Notes: generated by a model not told the origin, from the letters alone. 64,000 nt of DNA from Pectobacterium aquaticum (GCF_003382565.3 NZ_CP086253.1:3720001-3784000), one strand, 5' to 3'; numbered from the stretch's first letter, positions 9,558 through 21,926 are shown. Program-made: numbers and translations.

Positions 9558-10328
9558 TTACCCGTTTAACACCTGCCACAGCAGATGGCGGTAAACGGGC
9601 ATCAGCGGGTGCTGAATCAGTACAACCAACAAGGCAACCGCCGCCACGGACATCACGGGCGCGACCCAGCGCAGGCGTTTGAGCGGCATCGTTCTGTTAA
9701 ACCAGTCATGATGCTTACGCTTATCACTGCGCCACAAGCGCCAGTTTAGCCAGCCTGCGCCCCACACCATGATGATAGTAATCAGCAGCAGCCATTTAAA
9801 TCCTGCACTGTTCGTCCCCGCAGGAATATCAATCGCGACACCAGCCAGAATACCCGGTAAGAAATAGGCCGGCGGCCACAGCAGGCAGCCGATGATATTC
9901 GGCACGGCAAATTTATAAGGCGGTAACCCCAACATCCCTGCCACCATCGGGATGAGCGGACGCGTCGGGCCGACGAAACGCCCGATCAGTATCGTCGGCA
10001 TCGGGTGCTGATATAGGGCATATTCGGTTTTACTCAGTAACGTCTGATACTTTTTCAGGAAAGACCAGTTATGTAACGGGGCTTTGAAACGCCTACCAAT
10101 AAAATAGGAAATCCAGTCCCCTAGCAGGCAACCAATAATCCCAGCCGCCCACGCTGGGTACAACCCCAATTGTCCGCTGCCGATCAGTGCCCCTAGCGTT
10201 GCCATCATCACCGTGCCCGGCAATAATAGCCCCACCATAGCCAGAGACTCCAGAAAGGCGACCAGCATGACGGCGATCAGTGAATACGCGAGTGATTGAG
10301 TAACCAGATGATCCAGCCACACTTCCAT
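9558..10328 (-). CDS. yabI: YabI, DedA-family inner-membrane protein
   Basis: 256 residues from ATG 10328 (MEVWLDHLVTQS), chosen because it matches the E. coli YabI start; the frame is open for another 63 codons upstream, but that sequence is not conserved-looking. DedA/SNARE-associated motifs are visible: FLESLAMVGLLLPGTV near the N-terminus and the amphipathic GRFVGPTRPLIPMVAGMLG segment. Several membrane spans follow. DedA proteins are thought to flip lipid carriers and to support membrane energetics. Same position relative to thiBPQ and polB as in E. coli. Confidence 0.9.
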   Translation of the reverse strand: MEVWLDHLVTQSLAYSLIAVMLVAFLESLAMVGLLLPGTVMMATLGALIGSGQLGLYPAWAAGIIGCLLGDWISYFIGRRFKAPLHNWSFLKKYQTLLSKTEYALYQHPMPTILIGRFVGPTRPLIPMVAGMLGLPPYKFAVPNIIGCLLWPPAYFLPGILAGVAIDIPAGTNSAGFKWLLLITIIMVWGAGWLNWRLWRSDKRKHHDWFNRTMPLKRLRWVAPVMSVAAVALLVVLIQHPLMPVYRHLLWQVLNG

Positions 10329-10748
10329 AAAACCTACCCGTACGTTATAAAAACAAGGATTGTCTGGATCATAGCAGAAGCGGTCAACTCCTGATTTTAT
10401 CCCATCATTTAAGTTGCCTGCCGATATTGCCAGCAAACAAAACCCGCCCGTAAGCATGGAACAGGAAAGGCAGGATTTTCCCGATGCTACTGTCAACAAT
10501 ATTGGTTTTTTCACCACCGATGGTTGGGGTTGCTACGCACGAAAAATCGTGTCAGAAAAACACCATTACAACGCATTTGCGCCATAACCATAAATGTCAT
10601 GTTATCAGGTGAGAGAGAGGCCTTTTCCCTGCCCGACGATAACAACGGGCTCATTACCGCATAGCCAAACACTGGACATCAACTGTATAAATAACCATAC
10701 TTACTCCTACCATCCTTCCCTATCTCGCTTGCGATAAAAGGCCGCTTA
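10329..10748. other. yabI-polB divergent intergenic region
   Basis: 420 bases. It contains CTGT at 10683-10686 in an AT-rich context (about 10681-10700), which resembles the left half of the LexA box known upstream of E. coli polB; the right half (CCAT instead of ACAG) is poor. No RNA gene, repeat or convincing small ORF was seen. Confidence 0.4.
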
Positions 10749-13115
10749 GTGACTCAGGTTCGTCAGGGGTTTCTACTGACCCGCCACTGGAACGATACAC
10801 CAGCCGGCACGCAGGTTGAATTCTGGCTGGCCACCGATGAGGGCCCGCAACTCGCACGCCTGCCGGTACAGCAGGCCGTTGCCTTTATTCCTGCACAGCA
10901 AGAAGCCCGCGCAAGAACGCTTTTACAGCAGGAAAAACGCTGGCAGTTAAAACCGCTCGCCATGCAGGATTTCCACCATCAGCCGCTGCTAGGGCTGTAT
11001 TGCCCACAATACCGCCAGTTGCTGCGACTGGAGAAATTGCTGCGTGAAGGCGGCGTTCAGGTTTACGAAGCGGATATTCGGCCGACGGAACGCTTTCTGA
11101 TGGAGCGCTTTATCACCGCGCCCGTGTGGTTTAGCGGTAACCCAACGTCAGGTAGCCTGCTGACGGAAGCCCGCATGAAGCCCAATCCTGATTACCGCCC
11201 GACGCTCAAACTGGTGTCGTTGGATATCGAAACCACCCGCCACGGCGAGCTTTACTGCATCGGGCTGGAAGGCTGCGGACAGCGTCAGGTTTACATGCTC
11301 GGCCCGCCGAACGGCACGCCTGCCGAACACGAAGATTTTAATCTTGAGTACGTCGCCAGCCGCCCGCTGCTGTTGGAAAAGCTAAATGCCTGGATGCAGC
11401 AGCACGATCCCGATGCCATCATCGGCTGGAATCTGGTGCAGTTTGATCTGCGCGTCTTGCAGAAACATGCCGAGCGCTACAACATTCCACTCAAGCTGGG
11501 GCGCAACGGACAGGCGTTAGAATGGCGGGAACACGGTTTTAAACAGGGGCATTTTTTTGCCAGCGCTACTGGCCGTTTGATTATTGACGGCATTGACGCG
11601 CTCAAGTCCGCGACGTGGAATTTTGCCTCGTTTAGTCTGGAATTCGTCGCGCAGTCGCTGCTGGGGGAAGGCAAAGCCATCGACACACCCTATCAGCGGA
11701 TGGATGAAATCGACCGCCGTTTTGCCGAAGATAAACCCGCTCTCGCGCGCTATAACCTGCAAGACTGCGAACTGGTCACGCGTATTTTCGACAAAACCGA
11801 GCTGCTGCCTTTCTTGCTAGAACGCGCCAGCGTCACTGGTCTGGCGGCCGACCGCAGCGGCGGTTCCGTGGCGGCATTTTCCCACCTTTATTTACCGCGC
11901 ATGCATCGCATGGGTTACGTTGCCCCGAATCTGGGTGACGTCGCACTTGAAGCCAGCCCCGGCGGATTTGTGATGGATTCGCGTCCCGGACTGTATGATT
12001 CGGTGCTCGTGCTGGATTATAAGAGCCTCTACCCTTCTATCATCCGCACGTTCCTGATCGACCCGGTCGGGCTGGCGGTGGGAACACAGAATCCTGACGC
12101 TCAGCACGCCGTCTCCGGCTTTCGCGGAGCGTGGTTCTCCCGCGAACAGCACTGCCTGCCGGCGATTGTCGAGCAGATCTGGCAAGGGCGTGAGGCGGCG
12201 AAGCGCGCCAATAATAAACCTCTGTCGCAGGCACTCAAGATCATCATGAATGCCTTTTACGGCGTACTGGGTGCGACAGGCTGTCGCTTCTTCGATCCGC
12301 GTCTCGCCTCCTCCATCACCCTACGCGGCCATGAAATCATGCGCAAAACGCGCGAACTGATCGAGGAACAGGGCTATCAGGTAATTTATGGCGATACCGA
12401 CTCCACCTTTGTCTGGTTGAAGCACGCGCATAGCGAAGAAGAAGCAGCAAAGATTGGCAAAACGCTGGTGCAGCACGTTAACCAATGGTGGACGCAGCAT
12501 TTGCAAGACACTCAGCAGTTGACCAGTGCGCTGGAGCTGGAGTTTGAAACACATTTTCGCCGCTTCCTGATGCCAACGATTCGCGGCGCGGAACAAGGCA
12601 GTAAAAAACGCTACGCCGGTCTGATCGACACGCCACAAGGCGAAAAAATGGTGTTCAAAGGGCTGGAAACCGTGCGTACCGACTGGACACCGTTGGCGCA
12701 GCAATTTCAACAGCAGCTCTATCTGCTGATTTTTCAGCAACAGCCTTATCAGGACTGGCTGCGGGATTATGTCGATCGTACCCTGAACGGTGATGTTGAC
12801 GATCTGCTGATCTACCGTAAACGGCTGCGCCGTCGGCTCGATGATTACCAGCGCAACGTGCCGCCACACGCCAGAGCCGCGAAAATCGCCGATGACTATA
12901 ACCGCCAGCAAGGACGACCGCTGCAATACCAAAACGGCGGCTGGATCAGCTATGTGATGACCGTCAACGGCCCCGAACCGCTGGAAACCCGGCATTCTCC
13001 GCTGGATTACCAGCATTATGTCGAACGCCAGCTCCAGCCCGTCGCGGACGCCATTTTACCGTTCCTGCACGACGATTTTGCTACACTGGTAACCGGCCAG
13101 ATGGGCTTGTTTTAA
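10749..13115 (+). CDS. polB: DNA polymerase II (family B)
   Basis: 788 residues from GTG 10749. In E. coli Pol II is the SOS-induced family B polymerase used in replication restart and lesion bypass. Exonuclease motifs: Exo I LDIETT (about 158), Exo [14 protein letters not shown], Exo [12 protein letters not shown]. Polymerase motifs: [34 protein letters not shown]. All catalytic acids are present, so it should polymerise and proofread. It lies between yabI and rapA; in E. coli araBAD and other genes intervene on the yabI side. SOS control is uncertain because the upstream LexA-like site is degenerate. Confidence 0.95.
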   Translation: MTQVRQGFLLTRHWNDTPAGTQVEFWLATDEGPQLARLPVQQAVAFIPAQQEARARTLLQQEKRWQLKPLAMQDFHHQPLLGLYCPQYRQLLRLEKLLREGGVQVYEADIRPTERFLMERFITAPVWFSGNPTSGSLLTEARMKPNPDYRPTLKLVSLDIETTRHGELYCIGLEGCGQRQVYMLGPPNGTPAEHEDFNLEYVASRPLLLEKLNAWMQQHDPDAIIGWNLVQFDLRVLQKHAERYNIPLKLGRNGQALEWREHGFKQGHFFASATGRLIIDGIDALKSATWNFASFSLEFVAQSLLGEGKAIDTPYQRMDEIDRRFAEDKPALARYNLQDCELVTRIFDKTELLPFLLERASVTGLAADRSGGSVAAFSHLYLPRMHRMGYVAPNLGDVALEASPGGFVMDSRPGLYDSVLVLDYKSLYPSIIRTFLIDPVGLAVGTQNPDAQHAVSGFRGAWFSREQHCLPAIVEQIWQGREAAKRANNKPLSQALKIIMNAFYGVLGATGCRFFDPRLASSITLRGHEIMRKTRELIEEQGYQVIYGDTDSTFVWLKHAHSEEEAAKIGKTLVQHVNQWWTQHLQDTQQLTSALELEFETHFRRFLMPTIRGAEQGSKKRYAGLIDTPQGEKMVFKGLETVRTDWTPLAQQFQQQLYLLIFQQQPYQDWLRDYVDRTLNGDVDDLLIYRKRLRRRLDDYQRNVPPHARAAKIADDYNRQQGRPLQYQNGGWISYVMTVNGPEPLETRHSPLDYQHYVERQLQPVADAILPFLHDDFATLVTGQMGLF

Positions 13116-13277
13116 ATGAAAGGGGTTAATTCGCGCCACAGCAAGTTTGAGGGGTGACGAACGCACCGTCATCTATTACCATAACGCCCTTTCTGAATTT
13201 GCATCAGCAGCATTATCAGCACCCGATAATGTCATCAGACATTCCTCCGACACAGACGAACATCGAGCTAAGAATTT

Positions 13278-16181
13278 ATGCCTTTTACACTTGGTCAGCG
13301 CTGGATCAGCGATACGGAAAGCGAACTTGGACTGGGAACGGTTGTTGCCGTCGATACGCGTATGATTACGCTGCTTTTCCCTGCCAGCGGTGAAAACCGA
13401 CTTTATTCCCGCAGCGACGCCCCCATCACCCGCGTGATGTTCAATCCCGGCGACACCGTCACCAGCCATGAAGGCTGGCAGCTCAAAGTGGATGACGTGC
13501 GAGAAGAAAAAGGGTTGCTGGTGTATTGCGGCCAACGCCTGGACGATGAAACGTCGGCGGAACTGCGTGAAGTCTTTCTGGATAGCAAACTGACGTTCAA
13601 CAAACCGCAAGATCGCCTGTTCGCCGGACAGATCGATCGTATGGATCGCTTTGCACTGCGCTATCGCGCCCGCAAGCATCAGAACGAGCAGGCGCGACAA
13701 CAATGGGGCGGATTGCGCGGCATGCGTGCCAGCCTTATCCCCCATCAACTTCATATCGCTCATGAAGTCGGCCAACGCCACGCGCCACGCGTTTTGCTGG
13801 CGGACGAAGTCGGACTGGGAAAAACCATTGAGGCGGGGATGATCATCCACCAGCAACTGCTGGCGGGTCGTGCTAGTCGCGTGCTGATTGTCGTGCCGGA
13901 AACGCTGCAACACCAGTGGCTGGTCGAAATGCTGCGCCGCTTTAACCTGCTGTTTTCCCTGTTTGACGACGAGCGCTATGCCGAAGCCAAGCTGGACAGC
14001 AGCAATCCGTTTGAAACTGAACAGTTGGTCATCTGCTCACTGGGATTTGTGCAACGCAGCGCCCAGCGCTTTGCGCAGCTCGTCAACGCCGACTGGGATC
14101 TGCTGGTGGTGGATGAAGCCCACCATCTGGTCTGGAGCGAAGAAAGCCCCAGCCCAGAATATCAGGCTATTGAAACGCTGGCACGCGCCACGCCGGCCGT
14201 TCTGCTGTTAACCGCGACGCCGGAACAGCTTGGCCAGCAGAGCCACTTTGCGCGCTTACGCCTGCTCGATCCCAATCGTTTCCACGACTATCAGGAGTTC
14301 GTTGCCGAACAGCAGCAGTACCGTCCGGTCGCCGATGCCGTCACGTTGCTGTTAGCGGGCGAAAAGGCTAAAACGGCTGAACTGAATGCGCTGAGCGATC
14401 TGCTGGGCGAGCAGGACATTGAACCGTTACTGAAAGCCATCAACAGCGATAGCGATGACAATCAGAAAGCGCGTCAGGAACTGATCACCATGCTGATGGA
14501 TCGCCACGGCACCAGCCGCGTGCTGTTCCGTAACACCCGTCAAGGGGTTAAAGGCTTCCCGCAGCGTGTCCTGCATCAAATTCGCCTGCCGCTGCCGGCG
14601 CAGTACCAAACGGCGATTAAAGTATCCGGCATTATGAACGCGAATAAGGCGTTGGAAGTCCGCGCCCGCGACATGCTGTACCCGGAACAAATTTATCAAC
14701 AGCTCGAAGGGGACGATGCCACCTGGTGGAACTTCGATCCGCGCGTAGAATGGTTACTGAACTACCTGACCGCACACCGTGATGAAAAAATCCTGGTGAT
14801 CTGTGCACAGGCAGCCACCGCGCTACAGCTGGAACAAGTGCTGCGCACGCGTGAAGCGATCCGCGCCGCCGTCTTCCATGAAGGGCTGTCGATTCTTGAA
14901 CGTGACCGCGCCGCCGCCTATTTTGCTTCTGAAGAAGAAGGCGCACAGGTGCTGATCTGTTCAGAGATTGGTTCCGAAGGCCGTAACTTCCAGTTTGCCA
15001 GCCATTTAGTGATGTTCGATCTGCCGTTCAACCCCGACCTGCTGGAACAGCGTATTGGTCGTCTGGACCGTATCGGGCAGGCAAAAGAAATTCAGATCAT
15101 GGTGCCGTATCTGGAAAATACCGCACAGGCCTTGCTGGTGCGCTGGTATCACGAAGGGCTGGACGCATTTGAGCACACCTGCCCGACAGGCCGTACCATC
15201 TATGATGCCCACCACACGCAGCTGATCGAGCGACTGACGACCGTTGGTGAACAGCAGGGACTGGATGAGTTTATCCATGTTTGCCGTCAACAGCACGACA
15301 GCCTGAAGCAACAGCTTGAACAAGGCCGCGATCGCCTGCTGGAAATGCATTCTAACGGTGGTGAACAGGCTCAACTGCTAGCGCAAGCCATTGCCGAGCA
15401 GGATAATGACGTCAATTTGGTGACATTCGCCCTGAACCTGTTCGATATTGTTGGCATCAATCAGGAAGATCGCAGCGATAACCTGATCATTCTGACGCCA
15501 TCCGATCATATGCTGGTGCCAGACTTCCCGGGCCTGCCGCAGGACGGCTGTACGATCACTTTCGATCGCGATCAGGCGCTCTCTCGCGAAGATGCACAGT
15601 TTATCAGTTGGGAACACCCGCTGATCCGTAACGGGCTCGATCTGGTACTGTCCGGCGATACCGGCAGCTGTGCGGTGTCACTGCTGAAAAATAAAGCGCT
15701 GCCGGTCGGCACACTGCTGGCGGAACTGGTTTACGTGGTGGAAGCGCAGGCACCAAAACACCTGCAACTGACCCGCTTCCTGCCACCTACGCCAGTTCGC
15801 CTGCTGATGGATCGTAAAGGCACTAATCTGGCAGCACAGGTTGAGTTTGAGAGCTTCAACCGCCAGCTCAATGCGGTAAACCGTCATACATCCAGCAAGC
15901 TGGTGAATGCGGTACAAGCCGATGTTCACGCCATGTTGCAACAGGCGGAAGCGCTGGTCGAAACGCAGGCACGCCAGCTCATCACCGAGGCTCAGGAGCA
16001 GGCTGACCTGCAATTGCGCCGCGAGCTGGAACGTCTGGAAGCGCTGAAAGCCGTCAACCCTAACATTCGTGAAGATGAGTTGACCGCACTGGAAAACCAG
16101 CGCGAACAGGTGCTGAGCAACCTGCATGAAGCCAACTGGCGTCTGGATGCTATTCGTCTGGTTGTGGTGACGCACCAGTAA
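13278..16181 (+). CDS. rapA: RapA, RNA polymerase-associated Swi2/Snf2 ATPase
   Basis: 967 residues, the family length (E. coli 968). RapA binds core RNA polymerase and recycles it from post-termination complexes. The N-terminal Tudor-like region (1-110) is followed by the helicase core: Walker [13 protein letters not shown] (about 176), DEAH box [10 protein letters not shown], and the second RecA domain ending in [10 protein letters not shown]. The C-terminal third carries the RapA-specific spacer and coiled-coil (about 860-940, rich in Glu/Gln/Ala). ATG 13278 begins [20 protein letters not shown], the known start. Confidence 0.95.
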   Translation: MPFTLGQRWISDTESELGLGTVVAVDTRMITLLFPASGENRLYSRSDAPITRVMFNPGDTVTSHEGWQLKVDDVREEKGLLVYCGQRLDDETSAELREVFLDSKLTFNKPQDRLFAGQIDRMDRFALRYRARKHQNEQARQQWGGLRGMRASLIPHQLHIAHEVGQRHAPRVLLADEVGLGKTIEAGMIIHQQLLAGRASRVLIVVPETLQHQWLVEMLRRFNLLFSLFDDERYAEAKLDSSNPFETEQLVICSLGFVQRSAQRFAQLVNADWDLLVVDEAHHLVWSEESPSPEYQAIETLARATPAVLLLTATPEQLGQQSHFARLRLLDPNRFHDYQEFVAEQQQYRPVADAVTLLLAGEKAKTAELNALSDLLGEQDIEPLLKAINSDSDDNQKARQELITMLMDRHGTSRVLFRNTRQGVKGFPQRVLHQIRLPLPAQYQTAIKVSGIMNANKALEVRARDMLYPEQIYQQLEGDDATWWNFDPRVEWLLNYLTAHRDEKILVICAQAATALQLEQVLRTREAIRAAVFHEGLSILERDRAAAYFASEEEGAQVLICSEIGSEGRNFQFASHLVMFDLPFNPDLLEQRIGRLDRIGQAKEIQIMVPYLENTAQALLVRWYHEGLDAFEHTCPTGRTIYDAHHTQLIERLTTVGEQQGLDEFIHVCRQQHDSLKQQLEQGRDRLLEMHSNGGEQAQLLAQAIAEQDNDVNLVTFALNLFDIVGINQEDRSDNLIILTPSDHMLVPDFPGLPQDGCTITFDRDQALSREDAQFISWEHPLIRNGLDLVLSGDTGSCAVSLLKNKALPVGTLLAELVYVVEAQAPKHLQLTRFLPPTPVRLLMDRKGTNLAAQVEFESFNRQLNAVNRHTSSKLVNAVQADVHAMLQQAEALVETQARQLITEAQEQADLQLRRELERLEALKAVNPNIREDELTALENQREQVLSNLHEANWRLDAIRLVVVTHQ

Positions 16182-16191
16182 GCATTGCTGA

Positions 16192-16221
16192 CTGCGGTAT
16201 AGGCATCGCGCTATACCGCAG
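16192..16221 (+). terminator. Perfect 11-bp hairpin after rapA
   Basis: CTGCGGTATAG (16192-16202) pairs fully with CTATACCGCAG (16211-16221), starting 10 bases past the rapA stop. There is no T-run, so it may be a Rho-independent terminator relic or an mRNA 3'-end stabiliser. Confidence 0.5.
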
Positions 16222-16265
16222 CCATAACGACATGCTGTTTGCAAAATCGAGATACACGGGCCTAC

Positions 16266-16304
16266 CACGGGGCGAGGTCTCCCTGCGGGAACCTCATCCC
16301 CGTG
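16266..16304 (+). other. Long hairpin in the rluA leader
   Basis: Three stacked helices: CACGGGG/CCCCGTG (16266-16272 with 16298-16304), GAGGT/ACCTC (16274-16278 with 16291-16295) and TCCC/GGGA around a 3-base loop. It ends 45 bases before the rluA ATG. Its 5' arm, CACGGGGCGAG, recurs at 54117-54127 inside another hairpin element. Role unknown. Confidence 0.6.
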
Positions 16305-16349
16305 TTCTCCCTAATATCACACATTATACGTTGCCTGAAAGGTGCTCCG

Positions 16350-17003
16350 ATGGAACCCTATAATCCGCCTACCGATCCCTGGTTGCCTATTCTGTATCAG
16401 GATCAGCACATCATGGTGGTGAATAAACCCAGCGGTCTGCTGTCGGTTCCCGGCCGTGCGCCAGAACACAAAGACAGCGTCATGAACCGCATTCAGGCTG
16501 ACTACCCGACGGCTGAATCTGTGCATCGTCTGGATATGGCAACCAGCGGCGTGATTGCCGTTGCACTCACGAAAGCCGCTGAACGCGAATTAAAGCGTCA
16601 GTTTCGCGAGCGCGAGCCCAAGAAATCCTACCTTGCCCGCGTCTGGGGACATATGGCGCAGGATGAGGGCGTCATCGACCTGCCACTGATCTGCGACTGG
16701 CCGAACCGCCCGAAACAGAAAGTCTGCTTTGAAACAGGAAAATCAGCACAGACAGAGTATCAGGTACTTTCGCGTGACGCTGACGGTACAACACGCGTCA
16801 AGCTGATGCCGATTACCGGTCGCTCTCATCAACTGCGAGTCCACCTGCTTGCGCTGGGTCACCCTATCCTCGGCGATGGCTTTTATGCGCATCCCGATGC
16901 CAAAGCACTGGCCCCCCGTCTTTTACTGCATGCACAAGAACTGGCTATCACGCACCCCGCTTTCAATACCCCAATGCACTTTCGTTGCGAAGCCGATTTC
17001 TGA
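16350..17003 (+). CDS. rluA: RluA, dual rRNA/tRNA pseudouridine synthase
   Basis: 217 residues from ATG 16350 (MEPYNPPTDPWLP), matching E. coli RluA; upstream in-frame starts lie in the hairpin region. The enzyme makes pseudouridine at 23S rRNA position 746 and at position 32 of several tRNAs. The catalytic Asp is in HRLDMATSGV (about residue 62), and the family C-terminal motif ITGRSHQLRVH is present. It follows rapA, as in E. coli. Confidence 0.94.
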   Translation: MEPYNPPTDPWLPILYQDQHIMVVNKPSGLLSVPGRAPEHKDSVMNRIQADYPTAESVHRLDMATSGVIAVALTKAAERELKRQFREREPKKSYLARVWGHMAQDEGVIDLPLICDWPNRPKQKVCFETGKSAQTEYQVLSRDADGTTRVKLMPITGRSHQLRVHLLALGHPILGDGFYAHPDAKALAPRLLLHAQELAITHPAFNTPMHFRCEADF

Positions 17004-17087
17004 GGCAAACGCGCTGACGGTGTTTACAAATTGGGTTTGGTGGAGCAGTAAAACAGGGGAGTAATTGAGGAAGAGGAAGAATGCGGA

Positions 17088-17978
17088 TTATTTTGTCTGA
17101 TTCGCGCTTTTTAACAGCTCATAGGCAGCCTGAATATCCTGCGCTTTGCGCTTAGCCATCTCCATCATCCTTGGCGAAAGCTTCTTGGCGACCAGCTTAT
17201 CGGGATGATGTTCGCTCATGAGTTTGCGGTAGGCGCGCTTAATCGTCACAGCATCATCGCTGCTGCGCACGCCCAGCGTACGACAGGCACTTTCGACCGT
17301 TGGCCCTCGCGGCGGTGAAGCCGGGCGTTGGCCGCCATAAGAGTGTCCGTTGGAGTAGCCCCCGCTGGAGTGACCGTTACTGCGACGCTGATACGATTTA
17401 CCGTTCTGGCGTGACTGATTCTGCCGCGACTGCTGCCCCGTGGTACTTTCCATATTCCGCAGAAAGAACTCAAACTGCTCGCGCGTCACGCCCAACTCAT
17501 CGGCAATCACGTACAACACGCGTCGTTCGTTAGGATGCAGAACGCCATCAACAAACGCGACCTGAAGCTGAATTTCCAGAAACATCTTAATTAAATCAAA
17601 ACGTCCCAGACAGGCATCGCGCAGCTTGCGTAATTTTATTCGCAGAGGGAAATGGCTGGTTTTTCCTTCTCGGAAAGCCCGTTGAGCGGCAGCTCTGGCC
17701 TCACCAAATAGCTCAAGGCGATCCATCATTTTGGTCGCGATCCTGATATCAGCTTCCGTCACCCGGCCTTTGGATTTGGTCAGGTGTCCCATGGCCTGAA
17801 AGGTCGTGAGAAAGAACAATGACTGACGGGTAGACTGAGCAGAGAAATAATCACGGCGACGCGATGCCCGAGCTTTGTCAATCCAATGCCCCATCAGTAA
17901 GCCCATGATCATTCCCCAGATGCCAGCACTTGAGACGATTCCCAGCGCCAACCCCAGCAACTTTCCCCAATACCGCAT
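17088..17978 (-). CDS. djlA: DjlA, membrane-anchored DnaJ-like co-chaperone
   Basis: 296 residues, somewhat longer than the E. coli protein (271). A single N-terminal transmembrane segment (about 6-30, Gly-rich) is followed by a TerB-like cytoplasmic domain (about 50-190), a Gly/Ser/Asn/Gln-rich linker (about 193-232) and a C-terminal J domain (about 234-296) with the HPD motif in EHHPDKL. DjlA stimulates DnaK ATPase at the membrane and is linked to the Rcs envelope-stress pathway. The extra length is in the low-complexity linker with repeated NGHS/GGYS units. Divergent from lptD. Confidence 0.94.
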   Translation of the reverse strand: MRYWGKLLGLALGIVSSAGIWGMIMGLLMGHWIDKARASRRRDYFSAQSTRQSLFFLTTFQAMGHLTKSKGRVTEADIRIATKMMDRLELFGEARAAAQRAFREGKTSHFPLRIKLRKLRDACLGRFDLIKMFLEIQLQVAFVDGVLHPNERRVLYVIADELGVTREQFEFFLRNMESTTGQQSRQNQSRQNGKSYQRRSNGHSSGGYSNGHSYGGQRPASPPRGPTVESACRTLGVRSSDDAVTIKRAYRKLMSEHHPDKLVAKKLSPRMMEMAKRKAQDIQAAYELLKSANQTK

Positions 17979-18163
17979 ATACTCCTCAAATCCTCATGCC
18001 GTCAGCCAAAAATTGCTTTATCATACCTGTCATTTATCTTTGCACCTAACGGCGGTGCGTATAGGCGGTGGGGATTTAACACTGGCGCAACGCTAACGAG
18101 TGATATAGTCTCTGACCGTTTGCCAGCATGATGCCCCTGATGACGGAACACCTGATACCACGT

Positions 18164-20533
18164 ATGAAAAAAAGTTTCCCAACTCTGCTGGCCACTCTGG
18201 TTTGGTCGGCGCTTTACAGCCAGCACGCGCTGGCCGATCTCGCTCAACAGTGCATCCTGGGTGTACCTACGTACAACAGACCGCTGGTAACAGGCGATCC
18301 CAACCAGTTGCCGGTCAAGATTCAGGCTGACAAAACTGAAGCCAGCTATCCCGACAACGCTAAATTCATCGGCAATGTTAACATCCAGCAGGGCAACAGC
18401 GTCATGACCGCCGAACAGGTGGAACTGAACCAGTTGGATCCGACAACGCAGGGTAACACACCAACGCGTACCATTACTGCAACGGGAAATGTCCACTACG
18501 ACGACAATCAGGTTATCCTGAAAGGCCCTAAAGCGTGGGCCAACTTGAACACCAAAGATACCGACGTCTATGAAGGCGACTATCAGATGGTGGGCCGTCA
18601 AGGGCGTGGTTCCGCCGACAAAATGAAAATGCGTGACAGCAATCGCTACACCATTCTGGAAAACGGCTCCTTCACTTCCTGTCTGCCGGGAGATAATAGC
18701 TGGAGTGTCGTCGGTTCGGAAGTGATTCAAGACAGAGAAGAGCAAGTTGCTGAAATCTGGAATGCACGTTTCAAGATTGCTGGCGTACCTGTGTTCTATA
18801 GCCCGTATTTACAGCTTCCTATCGGCGATAAACGACGCTCTGGCTTCCTGATCCCCAATGCGAAATACGGTAGCAGCAATGGCTTCGAACTGCTGACGCC
18901 CTATTACTGGAATATCGCCCCTAATTTTGACGCCACGATCACGCCGCATATGCAAACCAAACGTGGTATGCAGTGGCAGAACGAATTCCGCTACCTGACC
19001 ACGCCAGGCCTTGGCGTTATTCAATTCGACTGGCTGCCCAGCGACAGTGAATACGCCAAATATGCACCACAGGACGATAATGATACCCGTTGGTTGTTCC
19101 ACTGGGGTCACAGCGGCGTGATGGATCAGGTGTGGCGTTTTGACGCGGACTATACAAAAGTCAGTGACGATCGCTACTTTACCGATCTGGACTCGCAGTA
19201 TGGCTCAACCACCGATGGCTACATTACCCAAAAATTCAGTGCGGGCTATGCGAACCAAAACTGGAATACCACGTTGTCCACCAAACAGTTCCAAGTCTTT
19301 TCCAATGCGACCAGCCGTGATGTCTATCGTGCAGAGCCGCAGCTCGATATCAATTATTACCAGAATGATATCGGCCCGGTTGATATGCACCTTTATGGTC
19401 AAGCGGTAAAATTTACCAACGTCAACGACAATCGGCCGGAAGCGACTCGTCTGCACGTTGAGCCAACGCTGAATCTGCCGCTGGCAAACCGCTGGGCCAG
19501 CCTGAATACCGAAGCCAAGCTGTTGGCGACACACTATCAGCAGGATAACCTGGATCGCTATCGTGCCTCCTCGACGCCAAACATTGCCCAAGAGACAAAA
19601 GATGCACTGAAAGATTCAGTGAATCGGGTGATGCCGCAATATAAAGTCGATGGCAAAATGGTCTTTGAACGCGAAATGGACTGGTCGCAGGCCTATACCC
19701 AAACGCTGGAACCTCGCGCGCAGTACCTTTACGTGCCTTATCGCGATCAGAGCGGTATCCATACCTATGACTCCACGCTTATGCAGACTGACTATTCCGG
19801 CCTGTTCCGCGATCGCAGTTACAGCGGTCTGGACCGCATCGCGTCCGCGAATCAGCTTGTGACCGGTGTCACCACGCGTATTTATGATGATACGTTGGTT
19901 GAACGTTTTAACGCTTCTATTGGTCAAATCTATTACTTCGATCGCCCACGCACGGGTGACCGCAGCACGTCACTCGATAAAAGCGATAACAACGGTAGCC
20001 AAGTATGGGCAGGTGACTCCTTCCTGAAAATCGATGACAGATGGGGTGTTCGCGGAGGTCTGCAGTATGACAATCGCCTGAACGAAGTCGCGCTGGGTGA
20101 TGCCGTGTTAGAATACCGTCGCGACGCGGAACGTCTGGTGCAGTTGAATTATCGTTACGCGAGCCCAGAATATATCCAGGACATGATCCCTAATGTCACG
20201 AACCCTGGCTTCCAGCAAGGTATCTCGCAGGTCGGTATCACCGCAAGCTGGCCGATTGTCGAGCGTTGGGCGGTGGTTGGCGCTTATTATTACGACACCA
20301 AAGCCAATCAGCCGGCAAACCAACTGATTGGTTTACAGTATAATACCTGTTGTTGGGCCGTGAGCGTCGGTTATGAACGTAAAATTACCGACTGGAACAG
20401 CGCCAGCCGCAGCAGCGAATACGACAACAAAGTGTCATTTAATATCGAATTACGTGGTTTAAGCAGCAATTACAGTCTGGGTTCCGAAAAAATGCTTCGC
20501 TCGGGTATTTTGCCTTACCAGCGCGCATTCTGA
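18164..20533 (+). CDS. lptD: LptD, outer-membrane LPS assembly protein
   Basis: 789 residues from ATG 18164 ([15 protein letters not shown]), giving a normal signal peptide; in-frame starts at 18128 and 18131 would add 11-12 residues ahead of it. Mature protein: an N-terminal periplasmic OstA-type jellyroll (about 50-215), then a beta-barrel that inserts LPS into the outer leaflet with LptE. The four disulfide cysteines are visible: C30, the SCLPG cysteine (about 173) and the CC pair in [14 protein letters not shown]. It leads the cluster with surA, which in E. coli is needed for LptD folding. Confidence 0.95.
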   Translation: MKKSFPTLLATLVWSALYSQHALADLAQQCILGVPTYNRPLVTGDPNQLPVKIQADKTEASYPDNAKFIGNVNIQQGNSVMTAEQVELNQLDPTTQGNTPTRTITATGNVHYDDNQVILKGPKAWANLNTKDTDVYEGDYQMVGRQGRGSADKMKMRDSNRYTILENGSFTSCLPGDNSWSVVGSEVIQDREEQVAEIWNARFKIAGVPVFYSPYLQLPIGDKRRSGFLIPNAKYGSSNGFELLTPYYWNIAPNFDATITPHMQTKRGMQWQNEFRYLTTPGLGVIQFDWLPSDSEYAKYAPQDDNDTRWLFHWGHSGVMDQVWRFDADYTKVSDDRYFTDLDSQYGSTTDGYITQKFSAGYANQNWNTTLSTKQFQVFSNATSRDVYRAEPQLDINYYQNDIGPVDMHLYGQAVKFTNVNDNRPEATRLHVEPTLNLPLANRWASLNTEAKLLATHYQQDNLDRYRASSTPNIAQETKDALKDSVNRVMPQYKVDGKMVFEREMDWSQAYTQTLEPRAQYLYVPYRDQSGIHTYDSTLMQTDYSGLFRDRSYSGLDRIASANQLVTGVTTRIYDDTLVERFNASIGQIYYFDRPRTGDRSTSLDKSDNNGSQVWAGDSFLKIDDRWGVRGGLQYDNRLNEVALGDAVLEYRRDAERLVQLNYRYASPEYIQDMIPNVTNPGFQQGISQVGITASWPIVERWAVVGAYYYDTKANQPANQLIGLQYNTCCWAVSVGYERKITDWNSASRSSEYDNKVSFNIELRGLSSNYSLGSEKMLRSGILPYQRAF

Positions 20534-20630
20534 TGTCATCCAGAGTGCTTAGCCGATAAGGGCAAACAGGCTGTCTCACTGAAACGTTGGAACTTTTAAC
20601 CCGCCTTGCGGATGAAATAATGGGAAAGGT

Positions 20631-21926
20631 ATGAAGAACTGGAGAACGCTTATTCTCGGATTGGCACTGAGTGCCTCTACCGCGTTCGCAGCACCACAGG
20701 TGGTTGATAAAGTCGCAGCAGTGGTCGACAACAGCGTCGTGTTGGAAAGTGATGTAAACAGTCTTTTGCAGTCGGTAAAACTGAATGCCCAGCAGGCCGG
20801 GCAGCAGTTGCCTGATGATGCCACGCTGCGTCATCAAATTACCGATCGCCTGATCATGGATAACATCATCCTGCAAATGGCGCAGAAGATGGGTATCCAA
20901 GTGACGGATGAGCAGTTGAATCAGGCGATTACCAATATTGCCGCTCAGAACCGGATGTCTCTGGACCAGCTAAAAAGCCAATTGGCTCATGAAGGTCTGA
21001 ACTACAACACCTACCGTAACCAGATTCGTAAAGAGATGCTGATTTCGGAAGTGCGTAACAACGAAGTCCGTCGTCGCATTACCGTACTGCCTCAGGAAGT
21101 CGATACGCTGGCTAAGCAAATCGCCACCCAGACCGGTGAAAACGATGAGCTGAACCTGAGCCACATTCTGATCCCATTACCGGAAAACCCGACTCAGCAG
21201 CAGGTTGATGAAGCGGAAAATCTGGCAACATCGCTGGTGAAGCAAATCAGTGACGGTGCGGATTTTGGTAAGCTGGCCATCACTTATTCATCTGATTCTC
21301 AGGCGCTGAAAGGCGGCCAAATGGGTTGGGGTAAGCTGCAAGAGATCCCAACGCTGTTTGCTGAACGCTTAACACAGGCGCAGAAAGGTCAGGTCGTTGG
21401 CCCGATCCGTTCTGGTGTAGGTTTCCACATTCTAAAAGTGAACGATATTCGCGGCGGTAACAAAAGCGTATCGGTAACTGAAACGCATGCTCGCCATATG
21501 CTGATCAAACCGTCTGTCGTCATGACGGACAGTCAGGCGCAAGCCAAGCTGGCCGAAGTGGCACAGCAGATCAAAAACGGCAGCACCGATTTTGCCTCAC
21601 AAGCCAAACTGCTCTCCCAGGATCCTGGTTCAGCGAATCAGGGCGGCGACCTTGGCTGGGCTTCTCCAGATATGTACGATCCGGCCTTCCGCGATGCGTT
21701 GTTGAAACTGAAGAAAGGCGAAATCAGTCAGCCTGTTCATTCCTCTTTTGGCTGGCACCTGATTCAGTTGCTAGACACCCGTCAGGTTGATAAAACCGAC
21801 GCGGCGCAAAAAGAGCAAGCGTACCGTATGATCTTTAACCGTAAATTCGCTGAAGAAGCGCAAACCTGGATGCAGGAACAGCGTGCGGCGGCCTATGTCA
21901 AAGTGATTAATGGTGCCAGTAACTAA
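20631..21926 (+). CDS. surA: SurA, periplasmic chaperone/prolyl isomerase
   Basis: 431 residues. A signal peptide (first 20 or so residues, cut after AFA) precedes the N-terminal chaperone region ([21 protein letters not shown]...). Two parvulin PPIase domains follow: about 170-270 (starting [14 protein letters not shown]) and about 282-380 (starting [12 protein letters not shown]). SurA carries outer-membrane proteins such as LptD across the periplasm. It follows lptD by 97 bases and precedes pdxA by 15. Confidence 0.95.
   Translation: MKNWRTLILGLALSASTAFAAPQVVDKVAAVVDNSVVLESDVNSLLQSVKLNAQQAGQQLPDDATLRHQITDRLIMDNIILQMAQKMGIQVTDEQLNQAITNIAAQNRMSLDQLKSQLAHEGLNYNTYRNQIRKEMLISEVRNNEVRRRITVLPQEVDTLAKQIATQTGENDELNLSHILIPLPENPTQQQVDEAENLATSLVKQISDGADFGKLAITYSSDSQALKGGQMGWGKLQEIPTLFAERLTQAQKGQVVGPIRSGVGFHILKVNDIRGGNKSVSVTETHARHMLIKPSVVMTDSQAQAKLAEVAQQIKNGSTDFASQAKLLSQDPGSANQGGDLGWASPDMYDPAFRDALLKLKKGEISQPVHSSFGWHLIQLLDTRQVDKTDAAQKEQAYRMIFNRKFAEEAQTWMQEQRAAAYVKVINGASN

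Noticed and set aside
12321..13016. 231-codon open frame antisense to polB
   Set aside because: Entirely inside polB where catalytic motifs are conserved on the other strand; shadow frame.
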